Source of the DNA: Pseudomonas fluorescens
Lineage (GTDB): Bacteria; Pseudomonadota; Gammaproteobacteria; Pseudomonadales; Pseudomonadaceae
Reading direction: 5' to 3'
Assembly: GCF_902498185.1 (NCBI RefSeq)
Contig: NZ_CABVIX010000014.1
Location: 1 to 64,000, forward strand
DNA: 64,000 nt
Shown: piece by piece, positions 16,499 to 26,931 of the stretch
How positions within the stretch are numbered: the stretch's first letter is position 1
Layout: every line of letters starts with the position of its first letter
Position numbers and translations under genes: made by a program
Notes under the pieces: generated by a model
Told to the model about the DNA's origin: nothing
Seen by the model: only the letters and a program-made list of their open reading frames with translations
The model's database searches: none

Positions 16499-17670
16499 CA
16501 GCCTTGCCAGCTCCGCAGTCCACGGGCAATGCGCTGCACGGCCTCTTCCAATCGCTCGAGGCTTTGCGTGTAGGCAAAGCGCACATGATGGGCGGCCTGA
16601 TGGCGGCCGAAGTCCAGGCCGGGGGTGATTGCCACGTGCTCGGTTTCCAGGAAGTGGCGACAGAAGGCGAAGGCGTCGCCGCCAAAGGCGCTGATGTCCG
16701 CATACAGATAGAAGGCGCCCTGGGGCTCGACGGCAATGCGGAACCCCAGCTCCCGCAACGCAGGCAGCAGGTAGTCACGGCGGCGGGCGAACTCGCCGCG
16801 GCGCTGTTCCAGAATATCCAGCGTTTCAGGCTCGAAGCACGCCAAGGCCGCATGCTGGGCCATGCTCGGCGCACTGATGTAGAGATTCTGCGCAAGCTTC
16901 TCGAGATCAGCCACCGCAGCCGGTGGCGCCACAAGCCAGCCAAGCCGCCATCCGGTCATGCCGAAATACTTTGAAAAACTATTGAGGACAAAGGCCTGGT
17001 CGTCCACTTCCAGCACACTCGGCGCCTCCATGCCGTAGGTCAGGCCATGATAGATCTCGTCGACCACCAGGTGTCCACCCTGGGCGCGCGTCGCTGCCGA
17101 CAGTCCTGCCAGCGCATCACGATCAAGCACGGTGCCCGTCGGATTGGCTGGCGAGGCGACCAGAGCGCCAACGCTGTCCTGGTTCCAATAGCGGTCAACC
17201 AGTCCGGCGTTCAGCTGATAGTTGTCCTGTGGCCCTACCGGCACCAGTTGCGCGCCGCCTTCGACCAGGCGCAGGAAATGGCGGTTGCACGGATACCCAG
17301 GGTCGGCCAGCAGCCAGTGCTTGCCCGGGTCGACCAGCAGGCTGCTGGCCAGCAGCAAGGCGCCGGAGCCGCCGGGGGTGATGAGGATACGTTCGGGGTC
17401 GATCGACAGCCCGTAGCGTTGCCCATAGAACCCCGCGATCGCCTCGCGCAGCGCTGGCAGACCGCGCGCCGCGGTGTAACGGGTGTGCCCGGCGCCCAGC
17501 GCTGCCTGCCCTGCCGCGACGATCGGGGCAGCGGTGGTGAAATCCGGTTCGCCGATCTCGAGGTGAATCACATCATGACCCGCTGCCTGCAACTCATTGG
17601 CCCGTGCCAGCAACGCCATGACATGGAAGGGTTCGATGGCGCGACTGCGCGCGCTGTAGGGCTGAGCCAT
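16498..17670 (-). CDS. Class I/II pyridoxal-phosphate aminotransferase
   Basis: A fold-type I aminotransferase of 390 residues. NPTGTVLD is the family segment, NSFSKYFGMTGWRLGW carries the Schiff-base lysine near residue 232, and the C-terminal HHVRFAYTQS holds the substrate carboxylate-binding arginine. The substrate cannot be told from sequence; the family includes alanine and aromatic or methionine aminotransferases. It is translationally linked to sfsA. It is divergent from dksA with about 210 bases between the starts. Confidence 0.9.
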   Translation of the reverse strand: MAQPYSARSRAIEPFHVMALLARANELQAAGHDVIHLEIGEPDFTTAAPIVAAGQAALGAGHTRYTAARGLPALREAIAGFYGQRYGLSIDPERILITPGGSGALLLASSLLVDPGKHWLLADPGYPCNRHFLRLVEGGAQLVPVGPQDNYQLNAGLVDRYWNQDSVGALVASPANPTGTVLDRDALAGLSAATRAQGGHLVVDEIYHGLTYGMEAPSVLEVDDQAFVLNSFSKYFGMTGWRLGWLVAPPAAVADLEKLAQNLYISAPSMAQHAALACFEPETLDILEQRRGEFARRRDYLLPALRELGFRIAVEPQGAFYLYADISAFGGDAFAFCRHFLETEHVAITPGLDFGRHQAAHHVRFAYTQSLERLEEAVQRIARGLRSWQG

Positions 17671-17880
17671 GGGCCTTCTCTCAATTGGGCTAAACTGTTG
17701 ATTCTACCTGCGCATAGCGCTGAACGTGAGGCCGCGGGCGTTGTCAACTCGTTGAGACGGGCGGGGTAGCGTACCCCGAGACTATCTGCTAAGTTCGGCG
17801 GCTCGCAGTCGCAGGGCCGGCGGTCGCCGGAGATGGAGCAGCCTGCGTAATGGATCAGATGAGTGAGAGGCGGTCTATTC

Positions 17881-18327
17881 ATGTCCACCCAAGAAAAGCA
17901 ACAAACCAGTCAACTCGTTCGCGGTTTCGAACCTTATAAGGAAACCAAGGGCGAGGAGTACATGGGTGCACCCATGCGTGAGCACTTCGTCAAGCTGCTC
18001 AATGGCTGGAAGAAAGAGCTGATGGAAAGCGTGGACCAGACTGTGGACCACATGAAGGACGAGGCAGCCAACTTCCCCGACCCGGCCGACCGTGCCAGTC
18101 AGGAAGAAGAGTTCGCCCTCGAGCTGCGCAACCGCGATCGCGAGCGCAAACTGATCAAGAAGATCGACAAGACCCTGCAGCTCATCCAGGACGAAGAGTA
18201 CGGCTGGTGTGAAAGCTGTGGCGTCGAGATCGGTATTCGCCGCCTGGAAGCGCGCCCGACCGCGGACTTGTGCTACGACTGCAAGACCTTGGCTGAAATC
18301 AAGGAGAAGCAGGTCGGCAAGGCCTGA
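17881..18327 (+). CDS. dksA: RNA polymerase-binding transcription factor DksA
   Basis: ppGpp co-regulator of RNA polymerase; represses rRNA promoters and activates amino acid genes in the stringent response. The 148 residues contain the coiled-coil tip motif DPADRAS that reaches the polymerase active site and a four-cysteine zinc finger (CESC ... CYDC, residues about 111-135). The start at 17881 (MSTQEKQQ) has GAGAGG upstream; an earlier TTG/ATG extension of six residues is unlikely. A strong terminator follows 16 bases after the stop. Confidence 0.97.
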   Translation: MSTQEKQQTSQLVRGFEPYKETKGEEYMGAPMREHFVKLLNGWKKELMESVDQTVDHMKDEAANFPDPADRASQEEEFALELRNRDRERKLIKKIDKTLQLIQDEEYGWCESCGVEIGIRRLEARPTADLCYDCKTLAEIKEKQVGKA

Positions 18328-18343
18328 TCCTGAGTCCACTTGA

Positions 18344-18371
18344 ACGGGGCGCCTTGAGCGCCCCGTTTCGT
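18344..18371 (+). terminator. Intrinsic terminator of dksA
   Basis: ACGGGGCGC, a CTTGA loop and GCGCCCCGT form a 9-bp perfect stem (18344-18366) followed by TTCGTTT. It separates dksA from gluQ, which begins 43 bases later, so gluQ depends on readthrough or its own promoter; dksA-gluQ readthrough is known in other proteobacteria. Confidence 0.88.
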
Positions 18372-18413
18372 TTCCAGTGAACGCTTCATTCCTGCCAATG
18401 GTTGCTGCCGCCC

Positions 18414-19301
18414 ATGAACGAGTCCGGTTACATCGGGCGCTTTGCCCCTACCCCTAGCGGTTTCCTGCATTTCGGCTCGCTGGTCGCCGCCCTCGCCTCG
18501 TGGCTCGACGCCCGTGCGGTCGGTGGGCGCTGGCTGCTGCGCATGGAAGATATCGACCCACCGCGCGAGGCGCCCGGGGCGCGTGATGCGATCCTGCAGA
18601 CCCTGGAACGCTACGCCCTGGAGTGGGACGGCGAGGTGGTCTATCAAAGCCAGCGCCACGATGCCTACGCCGACGTGGTCGAGCAGTTGTTCCGCCAGGG
18701 GCTGGCCTACGCCTGTACGTGCTCGCGCAAGCAGCTCGAGGACTACAACGGCATCTATCCCGGTTTCTGCCGCAATGCAGGGCACTCCCGCGATGGCGCG
18801 GCGATCCGCCTGCGGGTACCGGAGCTGAGCTATCACTTCGAGGACCGGGTGCAGGGCCGCTTCGAGCAGCACCTTGGCCGGGAGGTCGGTGATTTCGTGA
18901 TCCAGCGGCGCGATGGGTTGTATGCCTATCAGCTGGCCGTGGTGCTGGATGATGCCTGGCAGGGCGTCACCGATATCGTGCGCGGCGCCGACCTGCTGGA
19001 CAACACCCCGCGTCAGCTTTACCTGCAGGAGCTGCTGGGGTTTTCCCAGCCGCGTTACCTGCATATCCCGCTGATCACCCAGCCGGATGGGCACAAGCTC
19101 GGCAAGTCTTACCGCTCGCCGCCGCTGGCACACGACCAGGCTACGCCGCTGTTGCTCCGAGCGTTGCGCGCGCTGGGGCAGGAAACGGGCCCGGAGCTGC
19201 TGGAGGCTACACCGGCCCAGGTGCTGGCCGTGGCCCGCGAACGGTGGCGACCGGAGGCAATTGCGCACAGGGCCACTGTGCCAGAGGCTGATTTGCGCTG
19301 A
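18414..19301 (+). CDS. gluQ: Glutamyl-Q tRNA(Asp) synthetase
   Basis: Truncated glutamyl-tRNA synthetase paralogue that attaches glutamate to queuosine at the anticodon of tRNA-Asp. The 295 residues contain the class I HIGH-like HFGS (19-22, in PTPSGFLHFGSL), a zinc-binding region (CTCSRKQLEDYNGIYPGFC) and the degraded KMSKS-type HKLGKS. The anticodon-binding domain of a full GluRS is missing, as expected. The ATG at 18414 is chosen; a TTG at 18402 would add four residues. dksA-gluQ adjacency is conserved in gammaproteobacteria. Confidence 0.94.
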   Translation: MNESGYIGRFAPTPSGFLHFGSLVAALASWLDARAVGGRWLLRMEDIDPPREAPGARDAILQTLERYALEWDGEVVYQSQRHDAYADVVEQLFRQGLAYACTCSRKQLEDYNGIYPGFCRNAGHSRDGAAIRLRVPELSYHFEDRVQGRFEQHLGREVGDFVIQRRDGLYAYQLAVVLDDAWQGVTDIVRGADLLDNTPRQLYLQELLGFSQPRYLHIPLITQPDGHKLGKSYRSPPLAHDQATPLLLRALRALGQETGPELLEATPAQVLAVARERWRPEAIAHRATVPEADLR

Positions 19302-19318
19302 GGCAGTCAGGGCCGACC

Positions 19319-19399
19319 TGTGGGGCTTCAGCCGCGAAGAGATCGATGCGGTGCCTGGCACCGGCTGCGCCGGTGTTCGCGGCTGAAGCCGCTCCCACG
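19319..19399. repeat. REPIN element, copy 1
   Basis: Two inverted arms (GGCTTCAGCCGCGAA on the left, TTCGCGGCTGAAGCC on the right) enclose a spacer containing a second hairpin, CACCGGCTGCGCCGGTG. This is a REP doublet of the kind mobilised by RAYT transposases and abundant in P. putida genomes. It lies between gluQ and cbrX. The same structure recurs at 32521-32604 and 57840-57922. Confidence 0.9.
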
Positions 19400-19544
19400 A
19401 GGCCGGAACAGGCAATCTCGATCACCAATCAGAAGCCCAACAAATTCAATCCCTTGGCTAACTTCCCCGATTCCCGCTAGCATCCCCCCGGCTATTTAAG
19501 CCAATAATAAGTCCAACCCGCAGCGCCCTGACTTCGAGGCCAGC

Positions 19545-19721
19545 ATGTACATCTATCGTTTGGTCCTGCTACTGGTCGTGGGGATCTACCTGTTCTCCCC
19601 GGCCATCATGGACTGGTGGATCGAACCGACCGGTGCGTGGTATCGCCCCTATCTGCTCTGGCTGATCCTGATCGTCGTGACCTTTATCCTGCAGAGCCAA
19701 CGTGATGCCGATGAGCTTTAG
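19545..19721 (+). CDS. cbrX: Small membrane protein CbrX, overlapping cbrA
   Basis: A 58-residue protein with two predicted membrane helices: IYRLVLLLVVGIYLFSPAI and YLLWLILIVVTFIL, joined by a short MDWWIEPTGAWYRP loop, and a charged end QRDADEL. Its stop lies inside cbrA, giving a 17-base overlap if cbrA starts at 19705. A short ORF called cbrX has been described at this place in P. putida and proposed to couple translation to cbrA (from memory). It is too short for most gene finders. A direct function of the peptide is not established. Confidence 0.85.
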   Translation: MYIYRLVLLLVVGIYLFSPAIMDWWIEPTGAWYRPYLLWLILIVVTFILQSQRDADEL

Positions 19722-22680
19722 CCTGACCCAGATGATCCTGATCAGTGCCGCCTACCTGCTGGTGCTGTTCGGCGTGGCCTGGGTCAGCGAACGCGGCCTG
19801 ATCCCGCGCTCGATCATCCGCCACCCGCTGACCTACACCCTGTCGCTGGGCGTCTACGCCAGTGCCTGGGCGTTCTACGGTTCGGTAGGGCTGGCCTACC
19901 AGTACGGCTACGGGTTCCTCGCCTGTTACCTGGGTGTTTCCGGGGCGTTCCTGCTGGCGCCAGTGCTGCTCTATCCGATCCTCAAGATCACCCGGACCTA
20001 CCAGCTGTCGTCACTGGCCGACCTGCTGGCGTTCCGCTTCCGCAGTACCTGGGCCGGCGCGCTGACCACGATCTTCATGCTGATCGGCGTGCTGCCACTG
20101 CTGGCGCTGCAGATCCAGGCCGTGGCCGACTCGATCAGCATCCTGACCGGCGAGCCCGTCAAGGCGCGGGTGGCGCTGGCCTTCTGCGCGCTGATCACGC
20201 TCTTCACCATCTTCTTTGGCTCGCGCCATATCGCCACGCGTGAAAAGCACGAAGGCCTGGTATTTGCGATCGCTTTCGAGTCGGTGATCAAGCTGCTGGC
20301 CCTGGGCGGCATCGGCCTGTACGCCCTGTACGGCGTATTCGGCGGCCCGCACCAGCTGGAGATCTGGCTGCTGCAGAACCAGACCGCCCTGGCCGCGCTG
20401 CACACGCCATTGCAGGAAGGCCCATGGCGTACGCTGCTGCTGGTGTTCTTCGCCTCGGCCATTGTCATGCCGCACATGTACCACATGGCGTTCACTGAAA
20501 ACCTCAACCCGCGCGCACTGGTCAGTGCAAGCTGGGGACTGCCGCTGTTCCTGCTGCTGATGAGCCTGGCCGTGCCGCTGATCCTCTGGGCCGGCTTGCG
20601 CATGGGCGCCAGCACCAACCCCGAGTACTTCACGCTCGGCCTGGGCATCGCCGCCAACAGCAAGGCCCTCGCCATGCTCGCCTACATCGGCGGATTGTCG
20701 GCATCCAGCGGACTGATCATCGTCACGACCCTGGCGCTGTCGGGCATGGCCCTCAACCACCTGGTGCTGCCGCTGTACCAGCCACCGGCCGAAGGCAACA
20801 TCTACCGCTGGCTGAAATGGACACGCCGCGCCCTGATCGTCGCCATCATCGCCGCCGGGTTTGTCTTCTACCTGACCCAGAATACCCACCAGACCCTGGC
20901 CAACCTCGGCATCGTCGCCTTTGTCGCCACCTTGCAGTTCCTGCCGGGCGTGCTGTCTGTGCTGTACTGGCCAACCGCCAACCGGCGCGGCTTCATCGCA
21001 GGCCTGCTCGCCGGGATCCTGGTATGGATGGTGACCATGCTGCTGCCACTGATCGGCAACCTGCAGGGCTTCTACATCCCGCTGTTCAACATGATCTACG
21101 TGCTGGACGACACCAGCTGGCACATGGGCGCCATCGCCTCGCTCGCGGCCAACGTGCTGCTGTTCACCCTGATCTCTCTGTTCACCAATGCCAGCAGCGA
21201 GGAAGTGAGCGCCGCCGAAGCGTGCGCCGTGGACAACGTGCGCCGCCCGCAGCGCCGCGAACTGCATGCCGCTTCGCCCCAGGAATTCGCCACCCAGCTG
21301 GCCAAGCCATTGGGTGCCAAGGCTGCCCAGAAGGAAGTCGAGCAGGCCCTGCGCGATCTCTACCTGCCATTCGACGAGCGCCGCCCCTATGCCTTGCGCC
21401 GGCTGCGCGATCGGATCGAAGCCAACCTCTCCGGCCTGATGGGACCGAGCGTGGCCCAGGACATGGTCGAGACTTTCCTGCCCTACAAGTCTGCCAGCGA
21501 AAACTACGTCACCGAGGACATCCACTTCATCGAAAGCCGCCTCGAAGACTACCACTCGCGCCTGACGGGCCTGGCCGCCGAGCTCGACGCCCTGCGCCGC
21601 TACCATCGCCAGACCCTGCAGGAACTGCCGATGGGTGTGTGTTCCCTGGCAAAGGACCAGGAGATCCTGATGTGGAACAAGGCCATGGAGGAGCTGACCG
21701 GCATCGCCGCCAAGCACGTGGTCGGTTCACGCCTGACCACCATCGGTGAACCCTGGCGCGGGATGCTGCTGGGCTTCATCAACGTGCCGGACGAGCATTT
21801 GCACAAGCAGCGCCTCGGCCTGGATGGTCAGACCCGCTGGCTCAACCTGCACAAGGCCGCCATCGACGAGCCGCTGGCCCCGGGCAACAGCGGCCTGGTG
21901 CTGCTGGTCGAGGACCTGACCGAAACCCAGGCCCTGGAAGACAAGCTGGTGCACTCCGAGCGACTGGCGAGCATCGGCCGGCTGGCCGCCGGTGTGGCAC
22001 ACGAGATCGGCAATCCCATCACCGGCATCGCGTGCCTGGCGCAGAACCTGCGCGAAGAACGCGAGGAAGACGGCGAGATCACCGAGCTCAGCAGCCAGAT
22101 CCTCGAACAGACCAAGCGTGTTTCGCGCATCGTGCAGTCACTGATGAGCTTCGCCCACGCCGGTGGCAGCCACCAGAACAGTGAGGAACCGGTGTGCCTG
22201 GCCGAAGTGGCACAGGATGCCATCGGTCTGCTGGCGCTGAACCGGCGCAATTTCGAAGTACAGTTTTTCAACCTGTGCGACCCCGACCATTGGGTCGAGG
22301 GCGATCCGCAGCGCTTGGCCCAGGTGCTCATCAACCTGCTGTCCAACGCCCGCGACGCGTCGCCGCCCGGAAGCGCCGTGCGGGTGCGCAGCGAGACCAG
22401 CGAGCACACGGTCGACCTGGTGGTCGAGGACGAGGGCACCGGGATCCCGAAAAACATCATGGACCGCCTGTTCGAACCCTTCTTCACCACCAAGGATCCT
22501 GGCGAAGGTACCGGCCTTGGGCTTGCTCTGGTCTATTCCATCGTGGAAGAGCATTATGGACAGATCACCATCGACAGCCCGGCCGACCTTCAGCGCCAGC
22601 GTGGCACCCGGATCCGCGTGACCTTGCCCAGGCATGTCGTAGCGGCGTCCCCTGACATTCGAGACCGTCGAGAGAATTGA
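19705..22680 (+). CDS. cbrA: Sensor histidine kinase CbrA with SLC5-like transporter domain
   Basis: Sensor of the CbrAB system controlling carbon and nitrogen balance and, through CrcZ, catabolite repression. The 991 residues start with about 13 membrane helices of the SLC5/sodium-solute symporter type (1-500), followed by a STAC-like and a PAS region (about 630-740). HisKA has the phospho-accepting histidine in GVAHEIGNP (about 765), and HATPase boxes include NLLSNARDAS and EDEGTGIP and GTGLGLAL. ATGs at 19705 and 19711 and a GTG at 19702 are possible; no strong ribosome site is seen, which fits coupling to cbrX. Confidence 0.96.
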   Translation: MPMSFSLTQMILISAAYLLVLFGVAWVSERGLIPRSIIRHPLTYTLSLGVYASAWAFYGSVGLAYQYGYGFLACYLGVSGAFLLAPVLLYPILKITRTYQLSSLADLLAFRFRSTWAGALTTIFMLIGVLPLLALQIQAVADSISILTGEPVKARVALAFCALITLFTIFFGSRHIATREKHEGLVFAIAFESVIKLLALGGIGLYALYGVFGGPHQLEIWLLQNQTALAALHTPLQEGPWRTLLLVFFASAIVMPHMYHMAFTENLNPRALVSASWGLPLFLLLMSLAVPLILWAGLRMGASTNPEYFTLGLGIAANSKALAMLAYIGGLSASSGLIIVTTLALSGMALNHLVLPLYQPPAEGNIYRWLKWTRRALIVAIIAAGFVFYLTQNTHQTLANLGIVAFVATLQFLPGVLSVLYWPTANRRGFIAGLLAGILVWMVTMLLPLIGNLQGFYIPLFNMIYVLDDTSWHMGAIASLAANVLLFTLISLFTNASSEEVSAAEACAVDNVRRPQRRELHAASPQEFATQLAKPLGAKAAQKEVEQALRDLYLPFDERRPYALRRLRDRIEANLSGLMGPSVAQDMVETFLPYKSASENYVTEDIHFIESRLEDYHSRLTGLAAELDALRRYHRQTLQELPMGVCSLAKDQEILMWNKAMEELTGIAAKHVVGSRLTTIGEPWRGMLLGFINVPDEHLHKQRLGLDGQTRWLNLHKAAIDEPLAPGNSGLVLLVEDLTETQALEDKLVHSERLASIGRLAAGVAHEIGNPITGIACLAQNLREEREEDGEITELSSQILEQTKRVSRIVQSLMSFAHAGGSHQNSEEPVCLAEVAQDAIGLLALNRRNFEVQFFNLCDPDHWVEGDPQRLAQVLINLLSNARDASPPGSAVRVRSETSEHTVDLVVEDEGTGIPKNIMDRLFEPFFTTKDPGEGTGLGLALVYSIVEEHYGQITIDSPADLQRQRGTRIRVTLPRHVVAASPDIRDRREN

Positions 22681-22684
22681 ATCA

Positions 22685-24124
<1,440 letters not shown>

Positions 24125-24163
24125 CAGCGGCTCCCCCCGTGGGAGCCCCAAGCCGCAAAAATC

Positions 24164-24189
24164 TGTTACCTATCTGACACGGCGTAACA
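24164..24189 (+). promoter_or_regulatory. CbrB upstream activating site of crcZ
   Basis: The palindrome TGTTAC-N14-GTAACA (24164-24169 and 24184-24189) agrees with the reported CbrB recognition sequence. A second partial site, TTACGGTAAC at 24201-24210, follows. The palindrome is about 100 bases upstream of the sigma-54 promoter, a normal distance for an NtrC-type activator. A short GGCTCCC/GGGAGCC hairpin at 24129-24147 lies between the cbrB stop and this site. Confidence 0.85.
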
Positions 24190-24286
24190 AATGGCGGGGT
24201 TTACGGTAACGAATCGGTGCCGTTCCCGCCTCCTCCCAGCCCCTCGCAACCGTCCAACCCCCTGATTTTGCTAGGCCTGCCAAAGT

Positions 24287-24302
24287 TGGCACGGCACCTG
24301 CT
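24287..24302 (+). promoter_or_regulatory. Sigma-54 promoter of crcZ
   Basis: TGGCACGGCACCTGCT contains GG at 24288-24289 and GC at 24300-24301, with exactly ten bases between, the invariant -24/-12 spacing for RpoN. The predicted start is near 24313. Confidence 0.93.
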
Positions 24303-24312
24303 ATATGTTCTG

Positions 24313-24690
24313 GTACAAGAACAACAACAAGCACAGCAAAACAGAACAAGAACAAGACGAAACGGCTCACGCATAACAAATACAAGACGGCGGAGGCGCA
24401 GCTAACTGATTCTTTTGGAGAGGACTTGTGTTTGGGGCTAGCCCCACAGCCAGGCAGAGAACAACAAAAACTGCACTAAAAAGCAGCACCTGTACTGGAT
24501 GGATCTAAGGATCAGCTCGACATCAGCGACCAAAGCAATCCGTTTGCTCTTCACTCCCGGATTGGGAGTCGTCCACAAGTTTCGTGATTTGTGGACAGGG
24601 CACTCAACAAAAACAAGAAGCCCAGTAGAAAAACAATAAGAGCACGCAACTACTTCTTGGGGAGCTTCGGCTCCCCTTGTAGTTTCTGTC
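24313..24690 (+). ncRNA. crcZ: CrcZ small RNA, decoy of Hfq-Crc
   Basis: About 370 nt. Exact A-rich motifs AANAAYAA occur at 24317 (AAGAACAA, extended by CAACAACAA), 24348, 24460, 24609 and 24629, with a degenerate one near 24375. These bind Hfq and Crc and release repressed catabolic mRNAs. The 3' end is a terminator, GGGGAGC-TTCG-GCTCCCC (24659-24676), extended by AACTAC/GTAGTT. The surrounding DNA is notably A-rich on the plus strand and codes for no protein. Made by CbrB with sigma-54 on poor carbon sources. Confidence 0.95.
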
Positions 24691-24805
24691 GTCAGCGCTC
24701 CGACGCGACCGCCTACACCATTCCCCGAGTAAATGCTAGAATCCCCGCCCATCATGCGGCCATTCTGTCATCGTTGGCCGAACATTCCTTCAAACAGTGC
24801 ATCCC

Positions 24806-26203
24806 ATGCTGAAGAAGTTGTTCCAGTCGTTCCGTCCTCCCATCCGTGGCCAGCACCACATGCGAACCACGCCTGAAGTGCTCAACAGTGCTCAACACTC
24901 GCTGCAGCGCAGCCAGTTCAGCCGTCACGCGGTGAGCATCGTCGAGCGCCTGCAAAACGCCGGCTACCAGGCCTACCTGGTCGGCGGCTGCGTGCGCGAC
25001 CAGCTCCTGGGCATCGCGCCCAAGGATTTTGACGTTGCCACCAGCGCGACCCCCGAGCAGATCCGCGGTGAATTCCGCAACGCGCGGATCATCGGCCGCC
25101 GCTTCAAGCTCGTGCATGTGCATTTCGGCCGCGACATCATTGAAGTCGCCACCTTCCGTGCCAACCATCCCGAAGCCGAAGAAGAGCAGGTCGAAAGCCA
25201 CCGTTCGTCGCGCAACGAGAGCGGGCGCATCCTGCGGGACAACGTATACGGCACCCTTGAGGAAGACGCGCAACGCCGCGACTTCACCATCAATGCCCTG
25301 TACTACGATCCGGTCAGCGAGCGCATCCTGGACTTCGCCAATGGCGTCCATGACATCCGCAACCGCCTGATCCGCCTGATCGGCGACCCGGTCCAGCGGT
25401 ACCAGGAAGACCCTGTGCGCATGCTGCGCGCCGTGCGCTTTGCCGCCAAGCTCAACTTCGGCATCGAGAAGCACACGGTACAGCCGATCCGCGACCTTGC
25501 GCCCATGCTGCGCGAGATCCCTGCGGCACGCCTGTTCGAGGAGAGCCTCAAGCTGTTCCTCTCCGGCCAGGCCGCGCTGACCTTCGAAATGCTGGTCGAC
25601 CTGCACCTGTTCGATCCGCTGTTCCCCGCCAGTGCCCAGGCCCTGGAAGAGCAGCCGAGCTACACCCACACCCTGATCAGCCAGGCCCTGGCCAATACCG
25701 ACCTGCGCGTCAAGCAGGGCAAGCCGGTCACCCCGGCCTTCCTGTTCGCCGCCCTGCTCTGGCCCGCCCTGCCCGCCCGTGCGCTGCGCCTGCAGAGCCA
25801 GGGCATGCCGCCGATCCCGGCCATGAACGAAGCGGCCCATCAGCTGATCGCCGAGCAATGCCAGCGCATCGCGGTGCCCAAGCGCTTCACCCTGCCGATC
25901 CGCGAGATCTGGGACATGCAGGAACGCCTGCCACGCCGCAGCGGCAAGCGCGCCGACCTGTTGCTCGACAACCCACGCTTCCGCGCCGGCTACGATTTCC
26001 TGCTGCTGCGCGAAAGCGCGGGTGAACAGACCGACGAGCTGGGTCAGTGGTGGACCGACTACCAGGAAGCCAACGACAGCGAGCGCCGCGACATGATTCG
26101 CGAGCTGGGCAGCCGCGACGAAGGCACCGGTGCCGCCCCGCGCAAGCGCAAGCGCAGCAGCAGCGCCAGCAAGCGCAAGCGCAGCGACGAGCTGCTGGAC
26201 TAA
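24806..26203 (+). CDS. pcnB: Poly(A) polymerase I
   Basis: Adds 3' poly(A) tails that target RNAs for decay, working with PNPase and the degradosome. The 465-residue product has the nucleotidyltransferase motif VGGCVRDQLLG (about 59) with the metal-binding DFD (about 74) and the tRNA/PAP class II RNA-binding part. The C-terminus is strongly basic (PRKRKR ... KRKR). The ATG at 24806 (MLKKLFQSF) is preferred over a GTG at 24797. E. coli uses a rare AUU start for pcnB, so the first codon may deserve experimental proof. It is followed by folK after three bases. Confidence 0.95.
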   Translation: MLKKLFQSFRPPIRGQHHMRTTPEVLNSAQHSLQRSQFSRHAVSIVERLQNAGYQAYLVGGCVRDQLLGIAPKDFDVATSATPEQIRGEFRNARIIGRRFKLVHVHFGRDIIEVATFRANHPEAEEEQVESHRSSRNESGRILRDNVYGTLEEDAQRRDFTINALYYDPVSERILDFANGVHDIRNRLIRLIGDPVQRYQEDPVRMLRAVRFAAKLNFGIEKHTVQPIRDLAPMLREIPAARLFEESLKLFLSGQAALTFEMLVDLHLFDPLFPASAQALEEQPSYTHTLISQALANTDLRVKQGKPVTPAFLFAALLWPALPARALRLQSQGMPPIPAMNEAAHQLIAEQCQRIAVPKRFTLPIREIWDMQERLPRRSGKRADLLLDNPRFRAGYDFLLLRESAGEQTDELGQWWTDYQEANDSERRDMIRELGSRDEGTGAAPRKRKRSSSASKRKRSDELLD

Positions 26204-26206
26204 GGC

Positions 26207-26686
26207 ATGCCGACACGCGTGTATATCGGCCTGGGGAGCAACCTGGCCGACCCTGCCGAGCAACTGCGCTGCGCCCTGCAGAGCCTCGACCAGATCGAGC
26301 ACAGCAGCCTGGCGGGCGTGTCGTCCTTCTATGCCAGCGACTCGCTATCGCCCGGCCAGCCGCGTTACACCAACGCCGTGGCGGCCCTCGACACCGAGCT
26401 TGCGCCCCTGCCCCTGCTCGATGCCCTGCAGGCCATCGAGGCTGCCCAGGGGCGCGAGCGCAAGGAGCGTTGGGGGCCACGCACTCTCGACCTGGACATC
26501 CTGCTCTATGGCGACCAGGTCATCGACGTGCCCCGCCTCAAAGTCCCGCATTACCATATGCAGGCCCGTCCCTTCGTGCTCTACCCCTTGGCCGAGCTGG
26601 TGCCACCAGACTTTTGCCTGGCCGATCGGCGCAGCCTCGCGACGTTGCTGGCCGATTGCCCATTCGTCGGCCTTGAACGCCTGTAG
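26207..26686 (+). CDS. folK: 6-hydroxymethyl-7,8-dihydropterin pyrophosphokinase
   Basis: Folate synthesis enzyme that transfers pyrophosphate from ATP to the pterin, making the substrate of FolP (encoded at 48206). The 159 residues begin with TRVYIGLGSNLADP and contain the HPPK signature RWGPRTLDLDILLYGD near residue 88. The three-base gap after pcnB suggests coupled translation, an arrangement conserved in gammaproteobacteria. Confidence 0.96.
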   Translation: MPTRVYIGLGSNLADPAEQLRCALQSLDQIEHSSLAGVSSFYASDSLSPGQPRYTNAVAALDTELAPLPLLDALQAIEAAQGRERKERWGPRTLDLDILLYGDQVIDVPRLKVPHYHMQARPFVLYPLAELVPPDFCLADRRSLATLLADCPFVGLERL

Positions 26687-26931
26687 TCCAGGCGTTTCAG
26701 CGGGCGGTAACGCCGGTAACACTTGCCTGTAACAATGCCCGACTGGGTCATTGACTTCGCCCCCCTCCCTCACGACTATAGGCCTCCCGTGGCTTCGATG
26801 TGCCACCTGAGGCGTAGCCAGGACTGGAACAGGTCTGTACCCCAAACACCACGCTCGATGATGTGCTGTTCCAGCCGATGAATACACGCGTTGCACGCAG
26901 TTGTTCACAGCGCCTGAAGAGGATTTTTCAC

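Noticed and set aside
17889..17905. A-rich CAAGAAAAGCAACAAACC at the start of dksA as an Hfq/Crc site
   Set aside because: It does not match AANAAYAA exactly and lies within codons 3-8; a link to Crc control would be guesswork.
24170..24755. Short frames in the cbrB-pcnB gap on both strands
   Set aside because: They overlap the crcZ promoter and RNA and have no protein-like composition; the A-rich motifs and terminator explain the sequence.
26700..26740. Repeated GTAAC(A) between folK and panB, similar to CbrB half-sites
   Set aside because: The repeats are direct, not inverted with 14-base spacing, and no sigma-54 promoter follows.
26732..26785. TTGACT followed by ACTATAGG before panB as a promoter
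   Set aside because: The spacing of 18-20 bases and poor -10 make it too weak to list as a feature.
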